Positions 1-11,601 of a stretch of 64,000 nt of DNA are shown piece after piece. Position 1 is the first letter of the stretch. Every line of letters starts with the position of its first letter. Source of the stretch: Tomitella fengzijianii (GTDB lineage: Bacteria > Actinomycetota > Actinomycetes > Mycobacteriales > Mycobacteriaceae); NCBI RefSeq assembly GCF_007559025.1, contig NZ_CP041765.1, positions 1,794,679-1,858,678 of the forward strand. The letters run 5' to 3'. A program made the translations under genes and the position numbers. The notes under the pieces are model-generated. The model did not search any database and was not told the origin of the DNA. It was given only the letters and a program-made list of their open reading frames with translations.

Positions 1-184
<184 letters not shown>

Positions 185-270
185 GAAGTTGTCTGGTTGT
201 TTGTGCGTCCACTGTCCGGTGTCTGAGGCAACACCCACGTTCACTGCGTGTGGGTGTGTGTCGCATGGAG

Positions 271-387
271 TTGCGGTGGTTATAGCGTGAGGGTCACGCC
301 CGGTCCCATTCCGAACCCGGTAGCTAAGCCTTACTGCGCCGATGGTACTGCACCCTCAGGGTGTGGGAGAGTAGGTCACTGCCGCAC
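271..387 (+). rRNA. rrf: 5S ribosomal RNA
   Basis: The segment has the universal 5S core cggtcccattccgaaccc, and its ends pair: tgcggtggt at 272-280 with actgccgca near 378-386. The length of about 117 nt is normal. It lies about 86 nt after the 23S end and just before the operon terminator. Confidence 0.95.
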
Positions 388-400
388 AAATATTGCCGGT

Positions 401-442
401 GGAGGGAACCCCGATAGGATGGGGTTCCCTCCATTGGTGTTT
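401..442 (+). terminator. rRNA operon terminator
   Basis: A perfect 12-bp stem, ggagggaacccc at 401-412 and ggggttccctcc at 421-432, has an 8-nt loop and is followed by a T-rich run (attggtgttt). It starts 13 nt after the 5S end, so it is very likely the intrinsic terminator of the rRNA operon. Confidence 0.9.
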
Positions 443-522
443 GGGCCGTCTTCCGGGCGGCGGACGACGCGGACGCCGGACCGACACCGATCGCAAACTG
501 ATATCGACCACAAGGATGATGC

Positions 523-1668
523 ATGAACGCGCAGGAACCCCGGGAAGCACCCGGCGAGCGGCGTCACGGCGCAGACGACGGTTCCCGTGGTCGGCATAAT
601 CCGCCGCGCGAACGGACCGGCGGCGCTGCGCCAGGCAGCGGCGCTCAGGCCGGTGACCGCCATCGCAACCAGTCCGGAGCCGGTGCAGGCCGGCATCAGG
701 GCGGTTCCAGCGGTGACCGGTATCGGGACCAGGGCGATCGGGCGGACCGCCGTTCGGCCGATGACCGACCGCGCAGCGGCGGACGCCGGGGCGACGCCGC
801 ACGTACGGGCGGACGCCCGAACGAGCGCGACGGAGGATTCCGCGCCGATCGGAACCGCAACGGCGGCGGCCGCGGTCCTGCCTTCCGCGGCGGGGCGCAG
901 GACAGGCGCGCCCGGCCGCACCGTGACAACGACAACGCGCCGGCCCGGCAACACAGGGATCCCGAGCCGGACCTGCCGGACGACGTCGCCCCCGACGAGC
1001 TGGACACCTCGGTGCGTCGCGATCTGCACACCTTGGACAGGGCCAATGCAGAGACTGTGGCACGGCACCTGGTGATGGCGGGACGGCTCGTGGACACCGA
1101 CCCTACGGCCGCGTTGGCCCACGCCCGCGCAGCCCGGGGCCGGGCGGGGAGGGTGGCCGCGGTGCGCGAGGCGGCCGGCATCTCCGCCTACCACGCCGGC
1201 GAATGGGCCGAGGCGCTTTCCGAATTGAGGGCCGCCCGCCGGATGGCGGGGGGACCGGGGATGCTGGCGGTCATGGCGGACTGCGAACGCGGTCTCGGTC
1301 GCCCCGAGCGGGCGCTCGATCTCGCGCGCAGCGAAGAGGCGCGGCGTCTGACCGGTGAGGCCGCAATCGAGCTGAACATCGTGGTCGCGGGCGCTCGGAT
1401 GGACATGGGCAAATACGACGCCGCGGTGGTCACCCTGCAGGGGAAGGACCTGGACCCGGCGAAGACCGGTTCGGCCTATGCCCGCTTGTTCTACGTCTAC
1501 GCGGAGGCGCTCCTCGCCGCCGGGCGTGAGCGTGAAGCCCTGGAGTGGTTCCTCAACTGCGCGGCGGCCGACGACTCGGCGGAGACGGACGCGGAGGAAC
1601 GCGTGGCGGAGCTGAGCGCGGACGGCCCGGGAGCCGATGGCCCCGCGGGTACGACCGGGGGCGAGTAG
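523..1668 (+). CDS. Tetratricopeptide-repeat protein with low-complexity N-terminus (Rv1691-like)
   Basis: This 381-aa protein has two parts. Residues ~1-165 are disordered and rich in Arg, Gly, Asp and Asn. Residues ~165-350 form Ala-rich paired helices of TPR type (for example AYHAGEWAEALSELRAARRM). No catalytic motif or membrane segment is seen. The ATG at 523 has caagga 6 nt upstream. It sits directly before the HAD phosphatase, the place of Rv1691 in M. tuberculosis. The role is unknown; TPR proteins usually act as interaction scaffolds, and the charged N-terminus could bind nucleic acid (inference). Confidence 0.85.
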   Translation: MNAQEPREAPGERRHGADDGSRGRHNPPRERTGGAAPGSGAQAGDRHRNQSGAGAGRHQGGSSGDRYRDQGDRADRRSADDRPRSGGRRGDAARTGGRPNERDGGFRADRNRNGGGRGPAFRGGAQDRRARPHRDNDNAPARQHRDPEPDLPDDVAPDELDTSVRRDLHTLDRANAETVARHLVMAGRLVDTDPTAALAHARAARGRAGRVAAVREAAGISAYHAGEWAEALSELRAARRMAGGPGMLAVMADCERGLGRPERALDLARSEEARRLTGEAAIELNIVVAGARMDMGKYDAAVVTLQGKDLDPAKTGSAYARLFYVYAEALLAAGREREALEWFLNCAAADDSAETDAEERVAELSADGPGADGPAGTTGGE

Positions 1669-1674
1669 GCACCA

Positions 1675-2814
1675 TTGTCCGAGGAACAACGTCCGGACGG
1701 CCGTTCGCGCACGGAGCAGGAACCGGGTTCCGCAGGGCGGGCTGCGCCGCACCCGGCGGACACCGGCCTTTCGGGGTCATACGATCTCCTGTTGCTCGAC
1801 CTCGACGGCACCGTATACCGCGGGTCAGAGCCGATCGTCGGCGCTGAATCCGCGCTCGCGGCCTCCCCCTCCCGTCACCTGTTCGTGACGAACAATGCGA
1901 GCCGGAGTCCCGAGGATGTCGCGGAACACTTGAACGCGCTGGGAATCCACGCGGAGTTCGACGACGTCGTGACGAGCGCGCAGGCAGGTGCGCGTCTGGT
2001 GGCGTCCCGGCTCGGCGCGGGCGCCGAGGTCCTCGTCGTCGGAGCGCCCGCGCTGGCCGACGAAGTGCTCGGGCAGGGTCTGCGCCCTGTTCGATCCTTC
2101 TCCGAGTCGGTGGCGGCGGTCATTCAGGGGTTCTCCCGGTCGGTCGCGTGGTCGGACCTGGCGGAGGCGGCCCTCGCGGTCCGGAACGGCGCGTGGTGGG
2201 TGGCGACGAACGTCGATTCGACACTCCCGGACGAGCGGGGTCTGCTGCCCGGAAACGGCTCGCTGGTGGCGGCGCTGGCGACGGCGACGGGAGCCACGCC
2301 GACGGTGGCGGGGAAGCCCGGCAGACCGATCATGGACGACGCGGTGCGCCAGGGCGGCGGGCGGCGCCCGCTCGTGGTCGGGGACCGTCTCGACACCGAC
2401 ATCGCGGGGGCGTGTGCCGCGGGTCTGGACAGCCTCCTGGTGTTCACCGGCGTGTCGACGCCGGCGGAGACGATCCTGGCGGCGCCCGCGATGCGTCCCA
2501 CGTACGTCGCCGATTCCCTGCACGCATTGGCCGCGCCGGCGCAGGAATGTGCAGTGGGCCCGCAGCGGGGATGGCATGCCCAGGTCGACGGCGACATGAT
2601 CCGGGTCGAGGCCGACCGCGAGGTGCTCGAAACGCTGGAGGAGCAAGGCGGTCGGGTCGTCGACGGCCCGGGGCAGGTCGCGGCCTCCTCAGAGTTGTCG
2701 ATGCGCGGACTGCGGGCGGTGGCAGCCGTCGCCTGGAAGCATGATTTCCAGGGCCGCATCGTCGGGGCGGATCCGCGGATCCAGGCGTTGGTGCGGCAGT
2801 GGCACGGCGCGTGA
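1675..2814 (+). CDS. HAD-superfamily hydrolase, NagD/4-nitrophenylphosphatase type
   Basis: This 379-aa cytoplasmic phosphatase begins at a TTG codon 6 nt after the preceding stop. HAD motif I is LLLLDLDGTVYRG near residues 39-51, motif II follows as FVTNNAS, and motif IV is VVGDRLDTDIAGACAAG near 240. The cap between motifs II and III fits the NagD-like type IIA group. About 100 C-terminal residues lie beyond the HAD core and contain a DGDMIRVEADREVLETLEEQ segment, as in actinobacterial homologues of Rv1692, a glycerol-3-phosphate phosphatase in M. tuberculosis. The substrate here is inferred only from homology and gene order. Confidence 0.88.
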   Translation: MSEEQRPDGRSRTEQEPGSAGRAAPHPADTGLSGSYDLLLLDLDGTVYRGSEPIVGAESALAASPSRHLFVTNNASRSPEDVAEHLNALGIHAEFDDVVTSAQAGARLVASRLGAGAEVLVVGAPALADEVLGQGLRPVRSFSESVAAVIQGFSRSVAWSDLAEAALAVRNGAWWVATNVDSTLPDERGLLPGNGSLVAALATATGATPTVAGKPGRPIMDDAVRQGGGRRPLVVGDRLDTDIAGACAAGLDSLLVFTGVSTPAETILAAPAMRPTYVADSLHALAAPAQECAVGPQRGWHAQVDGDMIRVEADREVLETLEEQGGRVVDGPGQVAASSELSMRGLRAVAAVAWKHDFQGRIVGADPRIQALVRQWHGA

Positions 2815-2887
2815 CCCCTGTTTCGGGCCGGAGGCCGTGGCGCACTTCGTTGGGCCGCCCGCGGCACATCGACTAGCGTTGGCAGCG

Positions 2888-3121
2888 ATGAACGACCCCG
2901 GACCCCACCACGGTATTCGGACGCCAGGCCCCGTGCCGACGCCCGCGGAGGCGGCCGCGCCCATGACGGACCCCGACACGGTGCGGGAGAGGGTGCAGGC
3001 GTTGCTCGCGCGGGCGGCGGACGATGCCGACGCTGCGACGGACGGCGCGGATGCGGCGGATTTCTACGAACAGGCGCATGAGGTACTGCTCGAGGCGCTC
3101 GGCACGCTGGACAGGAACTGA
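2888..3121 (+). CDS. Small conserved protein (Rv1693-like)
   Basis: A 77-aa protein with an Ala/Asp-rich helical C-terminal half (DFYEQAHEVLLEALGTLDRN). It lies between the HAD phosphatase and tlyA and ends 1 nt before tlyA, as the small gene Rv1693 does. Two starts are possible. The ATG at 2888 follows the -10-like hexamer TAGCGT by 8 nt and would be leaderless or nearly so. The ATG at 2963 (52 aa) has a GGAGG about 11 nt upstream. The conserved part is common to both. Function unknown. Confidence 0.65.
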   Translation: MNDPGPHHGIRTPGPVPTPAEAAAPMTDPDTVRERVQALLARAADDADAATDGADAADFYEQAHEVLLEALGTLDRN

Positions 3122-3122
3122 T

Positions 3123-3971
3123 ATGGCACGCCGTGCACGTGCGGATGCGGAACTGGTGCGTCGCGGTCTTGCGCGGTCGCGCGACCATGCGGCCCGGCTC
3201 ATCGCGGACGGCCGGGTGCGCTCGGGCCCGTTGCCGGTGGCGAAACCTGCCACCGGGATCAGCGCCGGCGATCCGCTGCACGTGACCGAGGTGCCCGACG
3301 AGTTCGACTGGGCCTCGCGCGGGGCGCACAAGCTGATCGGTGCGCTGGACGGTCTGGGGCCGGACGGCCCCGGTGCAGACGGGAAGCGGTGCCTGGACGC
3401 GGGAGCCTCCACCGGCGGGTTCACCGATGTCCTCCTCGAGCGCGGCGCGCGCGAAGTGGTCGCCGCGGATGTGGGATACGGCCAGCTCATCTGGCGGTTG
3501 CAGAACGATCCCCGGGTGTTCGTGCACGACCGCACCAACGTCCGCTCCCTCGGCCCCGACGACATCGGAGGTCCGGTCGACCTGGTCGTCTCCGACCTGT
3601 CCTTCATCTCGCTCGCCCTCGTGCTTCCGGCGCTGCGCGAATGCTGCCGTCCGGGTGCGGACCTGCTTCCCATGGTGAAGCCGCAGTTCGAGGTGGGCAA
3701 GGACCGAGTCGGGCACGGCGGTGTGGTGCGCGACCCCGCGCTGCGGGCCGAGGCGGTGAGCGGCGTCGCGTACACGGCGGCCCGGTTGGGGCTCGAAACG
3801 CTCGGCGCAGTGGCAAGCCCGCTCCCCGGTCCGTCCGGGAACGTCGAGTACTTTCTCTGGCTGCGCCGCACCGACGTCGATCCGGAGTCGGCGGAGGCGG
3901 CCGTCGATCGGGACGGAATCGACGGGATCGACGGGATCGTCCGCCGTGCGGTCGAGGAGGGGCCCCGATGA
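3123..3971 (+). CDS. tlyA: 16S/23S rRNA 2'-O-ribose methyltransferase TlyA
   Basis: This 282-aa protein has an N-terminal S4 RNA-binding domain ([22 protein letters not shown]) and an FtsJ-like SAM methyltransferase domain with motif [16 protein letters not shown] near residue 90 and a catalytic-tetrad lysine in [10 protein letters not shown]. TlyA methylates C1409 of 16S and C1920 of 23S rRNA, and its loss gives capreomycin resistance in mycobacteria. The C-terminus has an Ile-Asp-Gly repeat from a small tandem duplication. It overlaps nadK by ATGA, which suggests translational coupling. Confidence 0.95.
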   Translation: MARRARADAELVRRGLARSRDHAARLIADGRVRSGPLPVAKPATGISAGDPLHVTEVPDEFDWASRGAHKLIGALDGLGPDGPGADGKRCLDAGASTGGFTDVLLERGAREVVAADVGYGQLIWRLQNDPRVFVHDRTNVRSLGPDDIGGPVDLVVSDLSFISLALVLPALRECCRPGADLLPMVKPQFEVGKDRVGHGGVVRDPALRAEAVSGVAYTAARLGLETLGAVASPLPGPSGNVEYFLWLRRTDVDPESAEAAVDRDGIDGIDGIVRRAVEEGPR

Positions 3972-4921
3972 GCGGACGCCCCGGGCCGGGGGTGCCGACG
4001 CCCGCCCGCGAGATCCTGCTGGTTGCGCACACCGGGCGGCCGTCGATCGCGGACACGGCCCGGCGGGTCTCGCGGATCCTCGCGGACGGCGGCATCGGGC
4101 TCCGGGTGCTCGACGACGAAGCGGACCGTACGGGCTTACGGGGCGCCGGATCCGACCGGGATGCGCATATCTTCCCGGCGCGCGTCGTACCGCACGACCA
4201 CCGCGCCGCCGCCGGATGCGAGATGGTGATCGTGCTCGGTGGTGACGGGACCTTCCTGCGGGCCGCGGAGCTGGCCTGGTACGCGGGCGCCCCGGTGCTG
4301 GGGATCAACCTGGGACGCATCGGATTCCTGGCGGAGGCCGAGGCGGACCATCTTGACGACGCGCTTGGGAGCGTCATCCGCGGCCACTACCGGATCGAAC
4401 ACCGGATGACGCTCGATGTGCGCCTGTGCTCCGGCGACACCACGGAGTCGGCCGGGTGGGCGCTCAACGAAGTGAGCATCGAGCGCGGCCGGCACGTCGG
4501 CGTGCTCGAGCTGTTGCTGGAGATCGACGGGCGCCCGGTGTCGTCGTTCGGCTGCGACGGGCTGCTGGTCTCCACGCCCACCGGTTCGACGGCGTACGCC
4601 TTCTCCGCCGGCGGGCCCGTGGTGTGGCCGGAGCTGGAGGCGATCCTGGTGGTGCCCAACAACGCGCACGCGCTGTTCTCAAGGCCCATGGTGACCAGCC
4701 CGTCGTCGGTGATCGCGGTGGAGGTGGAGCCGTCGGGCAGCGGCGCTGTCATGTATTGCGACGGGCGGCGCGCGGTGCATGTGCCCGCGGGGGCGCGGCT
4801 GGAGATCGTGCGCGGACACCACCCGGTGCGGTGGGTGCGGCTGGACTCGGCACCGTTCGCGGACCGGATGGTGCACAAGTTCGCGCTGCCGGTCCGCGGC
4901 TGGCGCGGCCGCGGGGCCTGA
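3968..4921 (+). CDS. nadK: NAD kinase
   Basis: This 317-aa enzyme phosphorylates NAD to NADP using ATP or polyphosphate. Visible motifs are the GGDGT loop ([17 protein letters not shown] near 85-101), [18 protein letters not shown] and [20 protein letters not shown], all diagnostic of the family. The ATG overlaps the tlyA stop by 4 bp. The position between tlyA and recN matches ppnK in mycobacteria. Confidence 0.96.
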   Translation: MSGRPGPGVPTPAREILLVAHTGRPSIADTARRVSRILADGGIGLRVLDDEADRTGLRGAGSDRDAHIFPARVVPHDHRAAAGCEMVIVLGGDGTFLRAAELAWYAGAPVLGINLGRIGFLAEAEADHLDDALGSVIRGHYRIEHRMTLDVRLCSGDTTESAGWALNEVSIERGRHVGVLELLLEIDGRPVSSFGCDGLLVSTPTGSTAYAFSAGGPVVWPELEAILVVPNNAHALFSRPMVTSPSSVIAVEVEPSGSGAVMYCDGRRAVHVPAGARLEIVRGHHPVRWVRLDSAPFADRMVHKFALPVRGWRGRGA

Positions 4922-4987
4922 GCGTCCCGGACGCCGCCCGACCGTTCCCGTGGCATGCGGTGCTGCGGCGGTGTCGTGGGACATGGT

Positions 4988-4999
4988 TAGGATTCGGTT
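4988..4999 (+). promoter_or_regulatory. Leaderless-type -10 element for recN
   Basis: TAGGAT at 4988-4993 is followed by exactly six bases and then the GTG start of recN at 5000. TANNNT-N6-start is the arrangement seen for leaderless mRNAs in actinobacteria. No Shine-Dalgarno sequence lies before this GTG, which agrees. Confidence 0.55.
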
Positions 5000-6763
5000 G
5001 TGCTTGCGGAGATTCGAATCGACGGACTGGGGGTGATCTCGGCCGCGTCGGCGCGGTTCCACCCCGGGTTCACCGCGTTGACCGGCGAGACCGGCGCCGG
5101 CAAGACCATGGTGGTGACCAGCCTGCATCTGCTCGGCGGGGCGCGCTCGGACGCCGGGCGGGTGCGCACGGGGGCGCAGCGGGCCGCAGTGGAAGGGCGG
5201 TTCACCCTCGACGACCTGTCCGCGGAGGCCCACGCGGCCGTCGAGGAGATCGTCGACGCCGGCGCCTCCGAGGTCGATGAGGACGGCAGCATCATCGCCG
5301 TGCGCACGGTCGGCAAGGACGGACGGTCCCGCGCCCATCTCGGCGGGCGCAGCGTGCCCATCGGGTTGCTGGGCCGTCTGACGGGGCAGTTGCTCGCGGT
5401 GCACGGCCAGAACGACCAGCTGCGCCTGCTGCGTCCCGAACGGCGCCGTCATGCCCTGGACACGTTCGCCTTCGACGAGATCGGCCCGCTGCTCGAGCAT
5501 TACCGCGAGACCCGACGCGACTTCGGCGCCGCGCGCGACGAGTACGCGGAGCGCACCGATCGGGCACGCGAGCTGGCGCAGGAGTCGGACAGGCTGCGGC
5601 TGGGTGCGGAGGAGATCGCCGCGGTGGATCCGCAACCCGGCGAAGACGTGGCGATCGCGGCCGAGGTCCGTCGCCTGGGCGAGCTGGATTCGCTCCGCGA
5701 GGCCGCGGAGTACGTGCACGCCGCTTTGGCAGGGGCGTCGTCCTTCGCCGGCGAGGGGGAGGGGATCGCGGATCTGGCCTCAGGCGCGCGCGGCCGGCTC
5801 GACAACGTCGACGACCCGGCGCTTCGCGCGTTCGTCCCCCGCCTCGACGAACTGGCGGTGCTGTCGTCGGATCTGGCCGGCGACGTCTCGGGGTATCTGG
5901 CGGACCTGCCCTCGGACGGGCGGGAGCTCGACGACCTGCTGCAACGCCAGGCGTCGCTCAAGGGGCTGACCCGCAAGTACGCGGCGGACGTCGACGGAGT
6001 CCTGGAATGGGCGCGCGACGCGGAGGAGCGCTTGTCCGGGCTGGACATGTCCGAAGGCGCGCTGGCGGAGCTGGCGCAGCGGGTCGAGGATCTGCGCGGC
6101 GAGCTCGCCGACGCGGCGTCCGTCCTGCACCGCGCCCGCGCGTCCGCCGCCGCCAAGCTCGGCGAGGCGGTCACCGAGGAGCTGGCAGGCCTCGCGATGG
6201 GGAAGTCGCGCCTGGCGGCGCAGGTGGAACTCGTCCCTGCTGCCGAGGACGATCCGTGGCGGATCACGGTCGACGGCGCGCAGGCGCACGCGGCTGCCGA
6301 CGGCGCGGACACAGTGGATCTGCTCCTGGGATCGCACCCGTCCGCCGACCCGTTGCCGATCGGCAAGACCGCGTCCGGGGGCGAGCTGTCGCGCGTCATG
6401 CTGGCCATCGAAGTGGTGCTCGCGGGGAGGGACGGCGGCGGCACCCTGGTGTTCGACGAGGTCGATTCCGGCGTCGGCGGGCGGGCCGCCGTGGAGATCG
6501 GCCGTCGCCTGGCGCGGCTTTCCCGCACGCATCAGGTGATCGTGGTGACCCACCTGCCGCAGGTCGCCGCGTTCGCCGACGCGCACCTCGTGATCGGCAA
6601 GGAGATCGGCGACGAGGGAGCGCACAGCGCGGTCCGCGGCCTCGACGACCAGGAGCGGGTGGGCGAACTGGCGCGGATGCTCGCCGGGCTCGACGACACC
6701 GAGACCGGCCGCGCGCACGCGGAGGAGTTGCTGGCCACCGCGAGCGCGGACAGGGCCCGCTGA
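5000..6763 (+). CDS. recN: DNA repair protein RecN
   Basis: This 587-aa SMC-like ATPase has Walker A GETGAGKTM near residues 29-37, a long central helical region (~160-400) consistent with coiled coil, signature SGGELSRVMLAIEVVL near 455, and Walker B TLVFDEVDSGVGG. RecN acts in double-strand-break repair, holding DNA ends together for recombination. The GTG start at 5000 is supported by the leaderless promoter and by an N-terminus (LAEIRIDGLGVI) that begins where RecN proteins normally do. Confidence 0.96.
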   Translation: MLAEIRIDGLGVISAASARFHPGFTALTGETGAGKTMVVTSLHLLGGARSDAGRVRTGAQRAAVEGRFTLDDLSAEAHAAVEEIVDAGASEVDEDGSIIAVRTVGKDGRSRAHLGGRSVPIGLLGRLTGQLLAVHGQNDQLRLLRPERRRHALDTFAFDEIGPLLEHYRETRRDFGAARDEYAERTDRARELAQESDRLRLGAEEIAAVDPQPGEDVAIAAEVRRLGELDSLREAAEYVHAALAGASSFAGEGEGIADLASGARGRLDNVDDPALRAFVPRLDELAVLSSDLAGDVSGYLADLPSDGRELDDLLQRQASLKGLTRKYAADVDGVLEWARDAEERLSGLDMSEGALAELAQRVEDLRGELADAASVLHRARASAAAKLGEAVTEELAGLAMGKSRLAAQVELVPAAEDDPWRITVDGAQAHAAADGADTVDLLLGSHPSADPLPIGKTASGGELSRVMLAIEVVLAGRDGGGTLVFDEVDSGVGGRAAVEIGRRLARLSRTHQVIVVTHLPQVAAFADAHLVIGKEIGDEGAHSAVRGLDDQERVGELARMLAGLDDTETGRAHAEELLATASADRAR

Positions 6764-6857
6764 CCGGCCGGCCGCTGCCGCCCCGATCGCGGTCGAATCG
6801 CCACCGCCCCGGCGCGCCTCCACAGGGAGTGGCCGCGGACGGTCCATCATTTCAGGC

Positions 6858-8042
6858 ATGAAGATGCCTGCGTTGCTCTCGCGAAGCACAGACGCGCTCC
6901 CGGGCACTGTCGGCCTCGCCCGGGTTGGCCGCAACACGACCAAGCTGCTCGGCCGGGTGGGTGAGGGCGACATCGTCGTTCTGGACGAGGTGGACCTCGA
7001 CCGGGTCACCGCGGACGCGCTGGTGGAGGCCAAGGTGGCCGCTGTCGTGAACGCGTCGGAGTCGGTCTCCGGGCGCTACCCCAACCTGGGGCCGGAGGTC
7101 CTGGTGTCGGCGGGGATCACGCTCATCGACCGTGCGGGCGAAGACGCGCTGCGCAAGGTCAAGGACGGCGCGCGGGTGCGTGTCCACGAGGGGGCGGTGT
7201 ACTCGGGGGAGCGGCGGCTGACCGGCGGCGCGGAGATGACGCAGGCCGAGATCGCGGACCTGATGATCGAGGCCAAGACCGGCCTGGTCAACCATCTCGA
7301 GGCGTTCTCCGGCAACGCGATCGAATTCATCCGGAGCGAGAGCCCCCTGCTGATCGACGGCGTCGGCGTGCCGGACATCGACATCGATCTCGACGGCCGC
7401 CACGTGGTGGTCGTGTCGGACGGCCCCGATCACGCGGAGGACCTCAAGCGGCTCAAGTCGTTCGTCAAGGAGTATTCCCCGGTCCTCGTGGGGGTGGGCA
7501 AGGGCGCGGATGCGCTGGTGAAGGGCGGCTACCGGCCGGACCTCATCGTGGCCGACCCGGCAGACGTGACCTCGGAGACGCTGCGGTGCGGCGCGCAGGT
7601 CGTGCTCCCGGCCGACCAGGACGGGCACGCCGCCGGCCTGGAGCGGATCCAGGACCTGGGCATCGGGGCGATGACGTTCCCCGCCGCCGGGTCGCCCACC
7701 GACCTGGCGCTGCTGCTCGCCGACCATCACGGGGCGGCGCTCATCGTCACGGTCGGCGCCAGTGCCTCGCTGGACGACTTCTTCGACCGGAGCCGCGGTG
7801 ATTCGAACCCGTCGGCGTTCCTCACCAGGCTCAAGGTCGGGCAGAAGCTCGTCGACGGCAAGGCCGTCGCAACCCTGTACCGGAGTCGCGTGTCCGGGCT
7901 GGCGGTCACGATGCTGATCCTCGCGGCCCTGCTCGCCGTGGTGGCCGCGGTGGCCGTCACCGGCACCGGGCAGGAGATCATCGACTGGGCCGTCGACACC
8001 TGGAACTCGGTCGCCGTGAAGTTCCAGGAGCTCTTCACGTGA
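6858..8042 (+). CDS. steA: Septum-associated protein SteA (TPPK-like fold with C-terminal membrane anchor)
   Basis: This 394-aa protein is homologous by context and motifs to Rv1697/SteA. It has a long cytoplasmic domain related to thiamin pyrophosphokinase catalytic domains (VVVVSDGPDHAEDLKRLKSF, LIVADPADVTSETLRCGAQV) and one predicted membrane helix near residues 345-370. In Corynebacterium, SteA and SteB work with the RipA peptidoglycan hydrolase in daughter-cell separation. It overlaps the next gene (SteB/MctB) by GTGA, so the pair is probably co-translated. Confidence 0.85.
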   Translation: MKMPALLSRSTDALPGTVGLARVGRNTTKLLGRVGEGDIVVLDEVDLDRVTADALVEAKVAAVVNASESVSGRYPNLGPEVLVSAGITLIDRAGEDALRKVKDGARVRVHEGAVYSGERRLTGGAEMTQAEIADLMIEAKTGLVNHLEAFSGNAIEFIRSESPLLIDGVGVPDIDIDLDGRHVVVVSDGPDHAEDLKRLKSFVKEYSPVLVGVGKGADALVKGGYRPDLIVADPADVTSETLRCGAQVVLPADQDGHAAGLERIQDLGIGAMTFPAAGSPTDLALLLADHHGAALIVTVGASASLDDFFDRSRGDSNPSAFLTRLKVGQKLVDGKAVATLYRSRVSGLAVTMLILAALLAVVAAVAVTGTGQEIIDWAVDTWNSVAVKFQELFT

Positions 8043-8962
8043 TCTCGCTACGCCAGCACGCGATCTCCATCGCCGCGATCTTCCTGGCTCTCGCGATCGG
8101 GGTCGTGCTGGGATCTTCGGTGCTCTCCGACAACCTGCTGTCCGGCCTGACCGACGACAAGCAGGACCTGCAGTCCCAGGTGCACGACCTGCAGTCGCAG
8201 GCGAACGCGCAGAATCTGCAGCTCCAGGCGGCCGACGGGTTCGATTCGGCCATCGCGGGTCGCGTGGTCGGAGGATCCCTCACGGATCGCACCGTGGTCG
8301 TCTTCACGACGCCGAGCGCCGCGCCGGAGAGCGTGGACGCGGCGGTGGGCCTCGTGGCGGCCGCGGGCGGCAAGGTCACCGGGCAGGTCGGGTTGACCGA
8401 GGCGTTCGTGACCGCGCAAGGGGCGGACCAGTTGCGGGCGACCGTGACCAACGTCGTTCCCGCGGGGGTGCAGCTGAGCACCGCCGCCGTCGACCCGGGC
8501 AGCATGGGCGGCGACCTGCTGGGTTCGGTGCTGATGCTGGATCCGCAGACGGCGGAGCCCCAGTCGACTCCGGCGGAGCGTGATCTGGCGATGCAGACGC
8601 TGCGATCCGGCGGGTTCATCTCCTACCAGGACGGGACCGTCGCACCGGGGCAGCTCGCGCTGGTCGTGACAGGCACGTCCGACAACGGGAACAAGGGCCC
8701 GATCGTCGCCCGGTTCGCGGCGGCGATGGACTCCCGGGGCGCCGGGACCGTGCTCGCCGGCGATGCGGGCTCGGCGGAAGGCAACGGCGCGGTGGCGGTG
8801 GCGCGCTCGGATGCGGCGATCTCCAACCACCTGAGCACCGTCGACAACGTCGAGCGCAGCGCGGGCAGGATCAGCACGGTGCTGGCGCTGCGCGAGGAGC
8901 TCGAGGGCCGTTCCGGACAGCTCGGGGTGGGCCCGGGGGCCGGTGCGCTGACGGTGTCGTAG
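8039..8962 (+). CDS. mctB: Outer-envelope protein MctB/SteB (copper transporter family, DUF3186)
   Basis: This 307-aa protein begins with an N-terminal membrane helix (SIAAIFLALAIGVVLGSSVL, residues ~9-28). A coiled-coil stretch rich in Gln and Leu (~38-65) follows, then a large extracytoplasmic domain. The homologue Rv1698 was described as MctB, a copper-related outer membrane channel; in Corynebacterium the orthologue is SteB, partner of SteA. The GTG start overlaps the steA stop. Which of the two assigned roles applies cannot be told from sequence; the partnership with steA favours a cell-division role. Confidence 0.82.
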   Translation: MISLRQHAISIAAIFLALAIGVVLGSSVLSDNLLSGLTDDKQDLQSQVHDLQSQANAQNLQLQAADGFDSAIAGRVVGGSLTDRTVVVFTTPSAAPESVDAAVGLVAAAGGKVTGQVGLTEAFVTAQGADQLRATVTNVVPAGVQLSTAAVDPGSMGGDLLGSVLMLDPQTAEPQSTPAERDLAMQTLRSGGFISYQDGTVAPGQLALVVTGTSDNGNKGPIVARFAAAMDSRGAGTVLAGDAGSAEGNGAVAVARSDAAISNHLSTVDNVERSAGRISTVLALREELEGRSGQLGVGPGAGALTVS

Positions 8963-9073
8963 CCGCGTCGGGCCGGAATCCGCGGCTGCGGGACACTTCG
9001 CGCCCGATGCTGTGCCCGCGCCCACGGACACGGTGCGTCCCCGCACACCGGGACGCCGGAGGTGTTACCGTGA

Positions 9074-10936
<1,863 letters not shown>

Positions 10937-10943
10937 TCGCCCG

Positions 10944-11600
10944 ATGGCCGACGATGGCGCCGAGGACCGGGAACGGCACGAGTTCTCCGTGGAGGGGTCG
11001 GAGACCGTCTACGACGGCGCGATCGTCGCCCTCCGGGTGGACGAGGTGGCGATGCCGGGCGGCACGACCGCCCGGCGCGAGGTGGTGGAGCACCACGCCG
11101 CGGTGGTCATCGCCGCCGTCGACGAGGACGACCGGATCACGCTCATCCGCCAGTACCGGCATCCTCTGGGAAGACGGATCTGGGAGCTGCCCGCCGGCCT
11201 GATGGACGTCACCGGCGAGGCGGCCCTGGCGGGCGCGCAACGTGAACTGCACGAGGAGGCCGGGCTGCGGGCTGCACGGTGGTCGGTGCTCGTGGACCTG
11301 GCCGCGTCGCCCGGATTCACGGACGAGACGCTGCGCGTGTACCTGGCGGAGGGGCTCACCGACGCGGGCAGGCCCGAGGCGCAGGACGAGGAGGCCGACC
11401 TCGAGGTGCGGGCGGTGGCGCTGAGCGAGGCGGTGGCCATGGTGTTCACCGGTGAGATCGTCAATGCGGCCGCGGTGGCGGGCATTCTGGCGGTGTCCGC
11501 CGTGCGTGCCGGTCACGGACGGACCCGCAAGGTGGACAGCCCTCCGCTGGTGACCGCCGAGGCCTTCGCCGCGCGCGCAGAGTCGCGGGGCGGCCGCTGA
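10944..11600 (+). CDS. NUDIX hydrolase, ADP-ribose pyrophosphatase type (Rv1700-like)
   Basis: This 218-aa protein has the Nudix box ([23 protein letters not shown], residues ~89-111, REL-EE core intact) and the N-terminal strand region typical of NudF/ADP-ribose pyrophosphatases. The M. tuberculosis gene in the same position, Rv1700, hydrolyses ADP-ribose. GGAGG about 12 nt before the ATG at 10944 serves as ribosome-binding site. It ends 1 nt before xerD. Confidence 0.88.
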   Translation: MADDGAEDRERHEFSVEGSETVYDGAIVALRVDEVAMPGGTTARREVVEHHAAVVIAAVDEDDRITLIRQYRHPLGRRIWELPAGLMDVTGEAALAGAQRELHEEAGLRAARWSVLVDLAASPGFTDETLRVYLAEGLTDAGRPEAQDEEADLEVRAVALSEAVAMVFTGEIVNAAAVAGILAVSAVRAGHGRTRKVDSPPLVTAEAFAARAESRGGR

Positions 11601-11601
11601 G

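Noticed and set aside
248-526. Open frame across the 5S rRNA gene
   Set aside because: It overlaps the 5S rRNA and its terminator and cannot be a protein gene.
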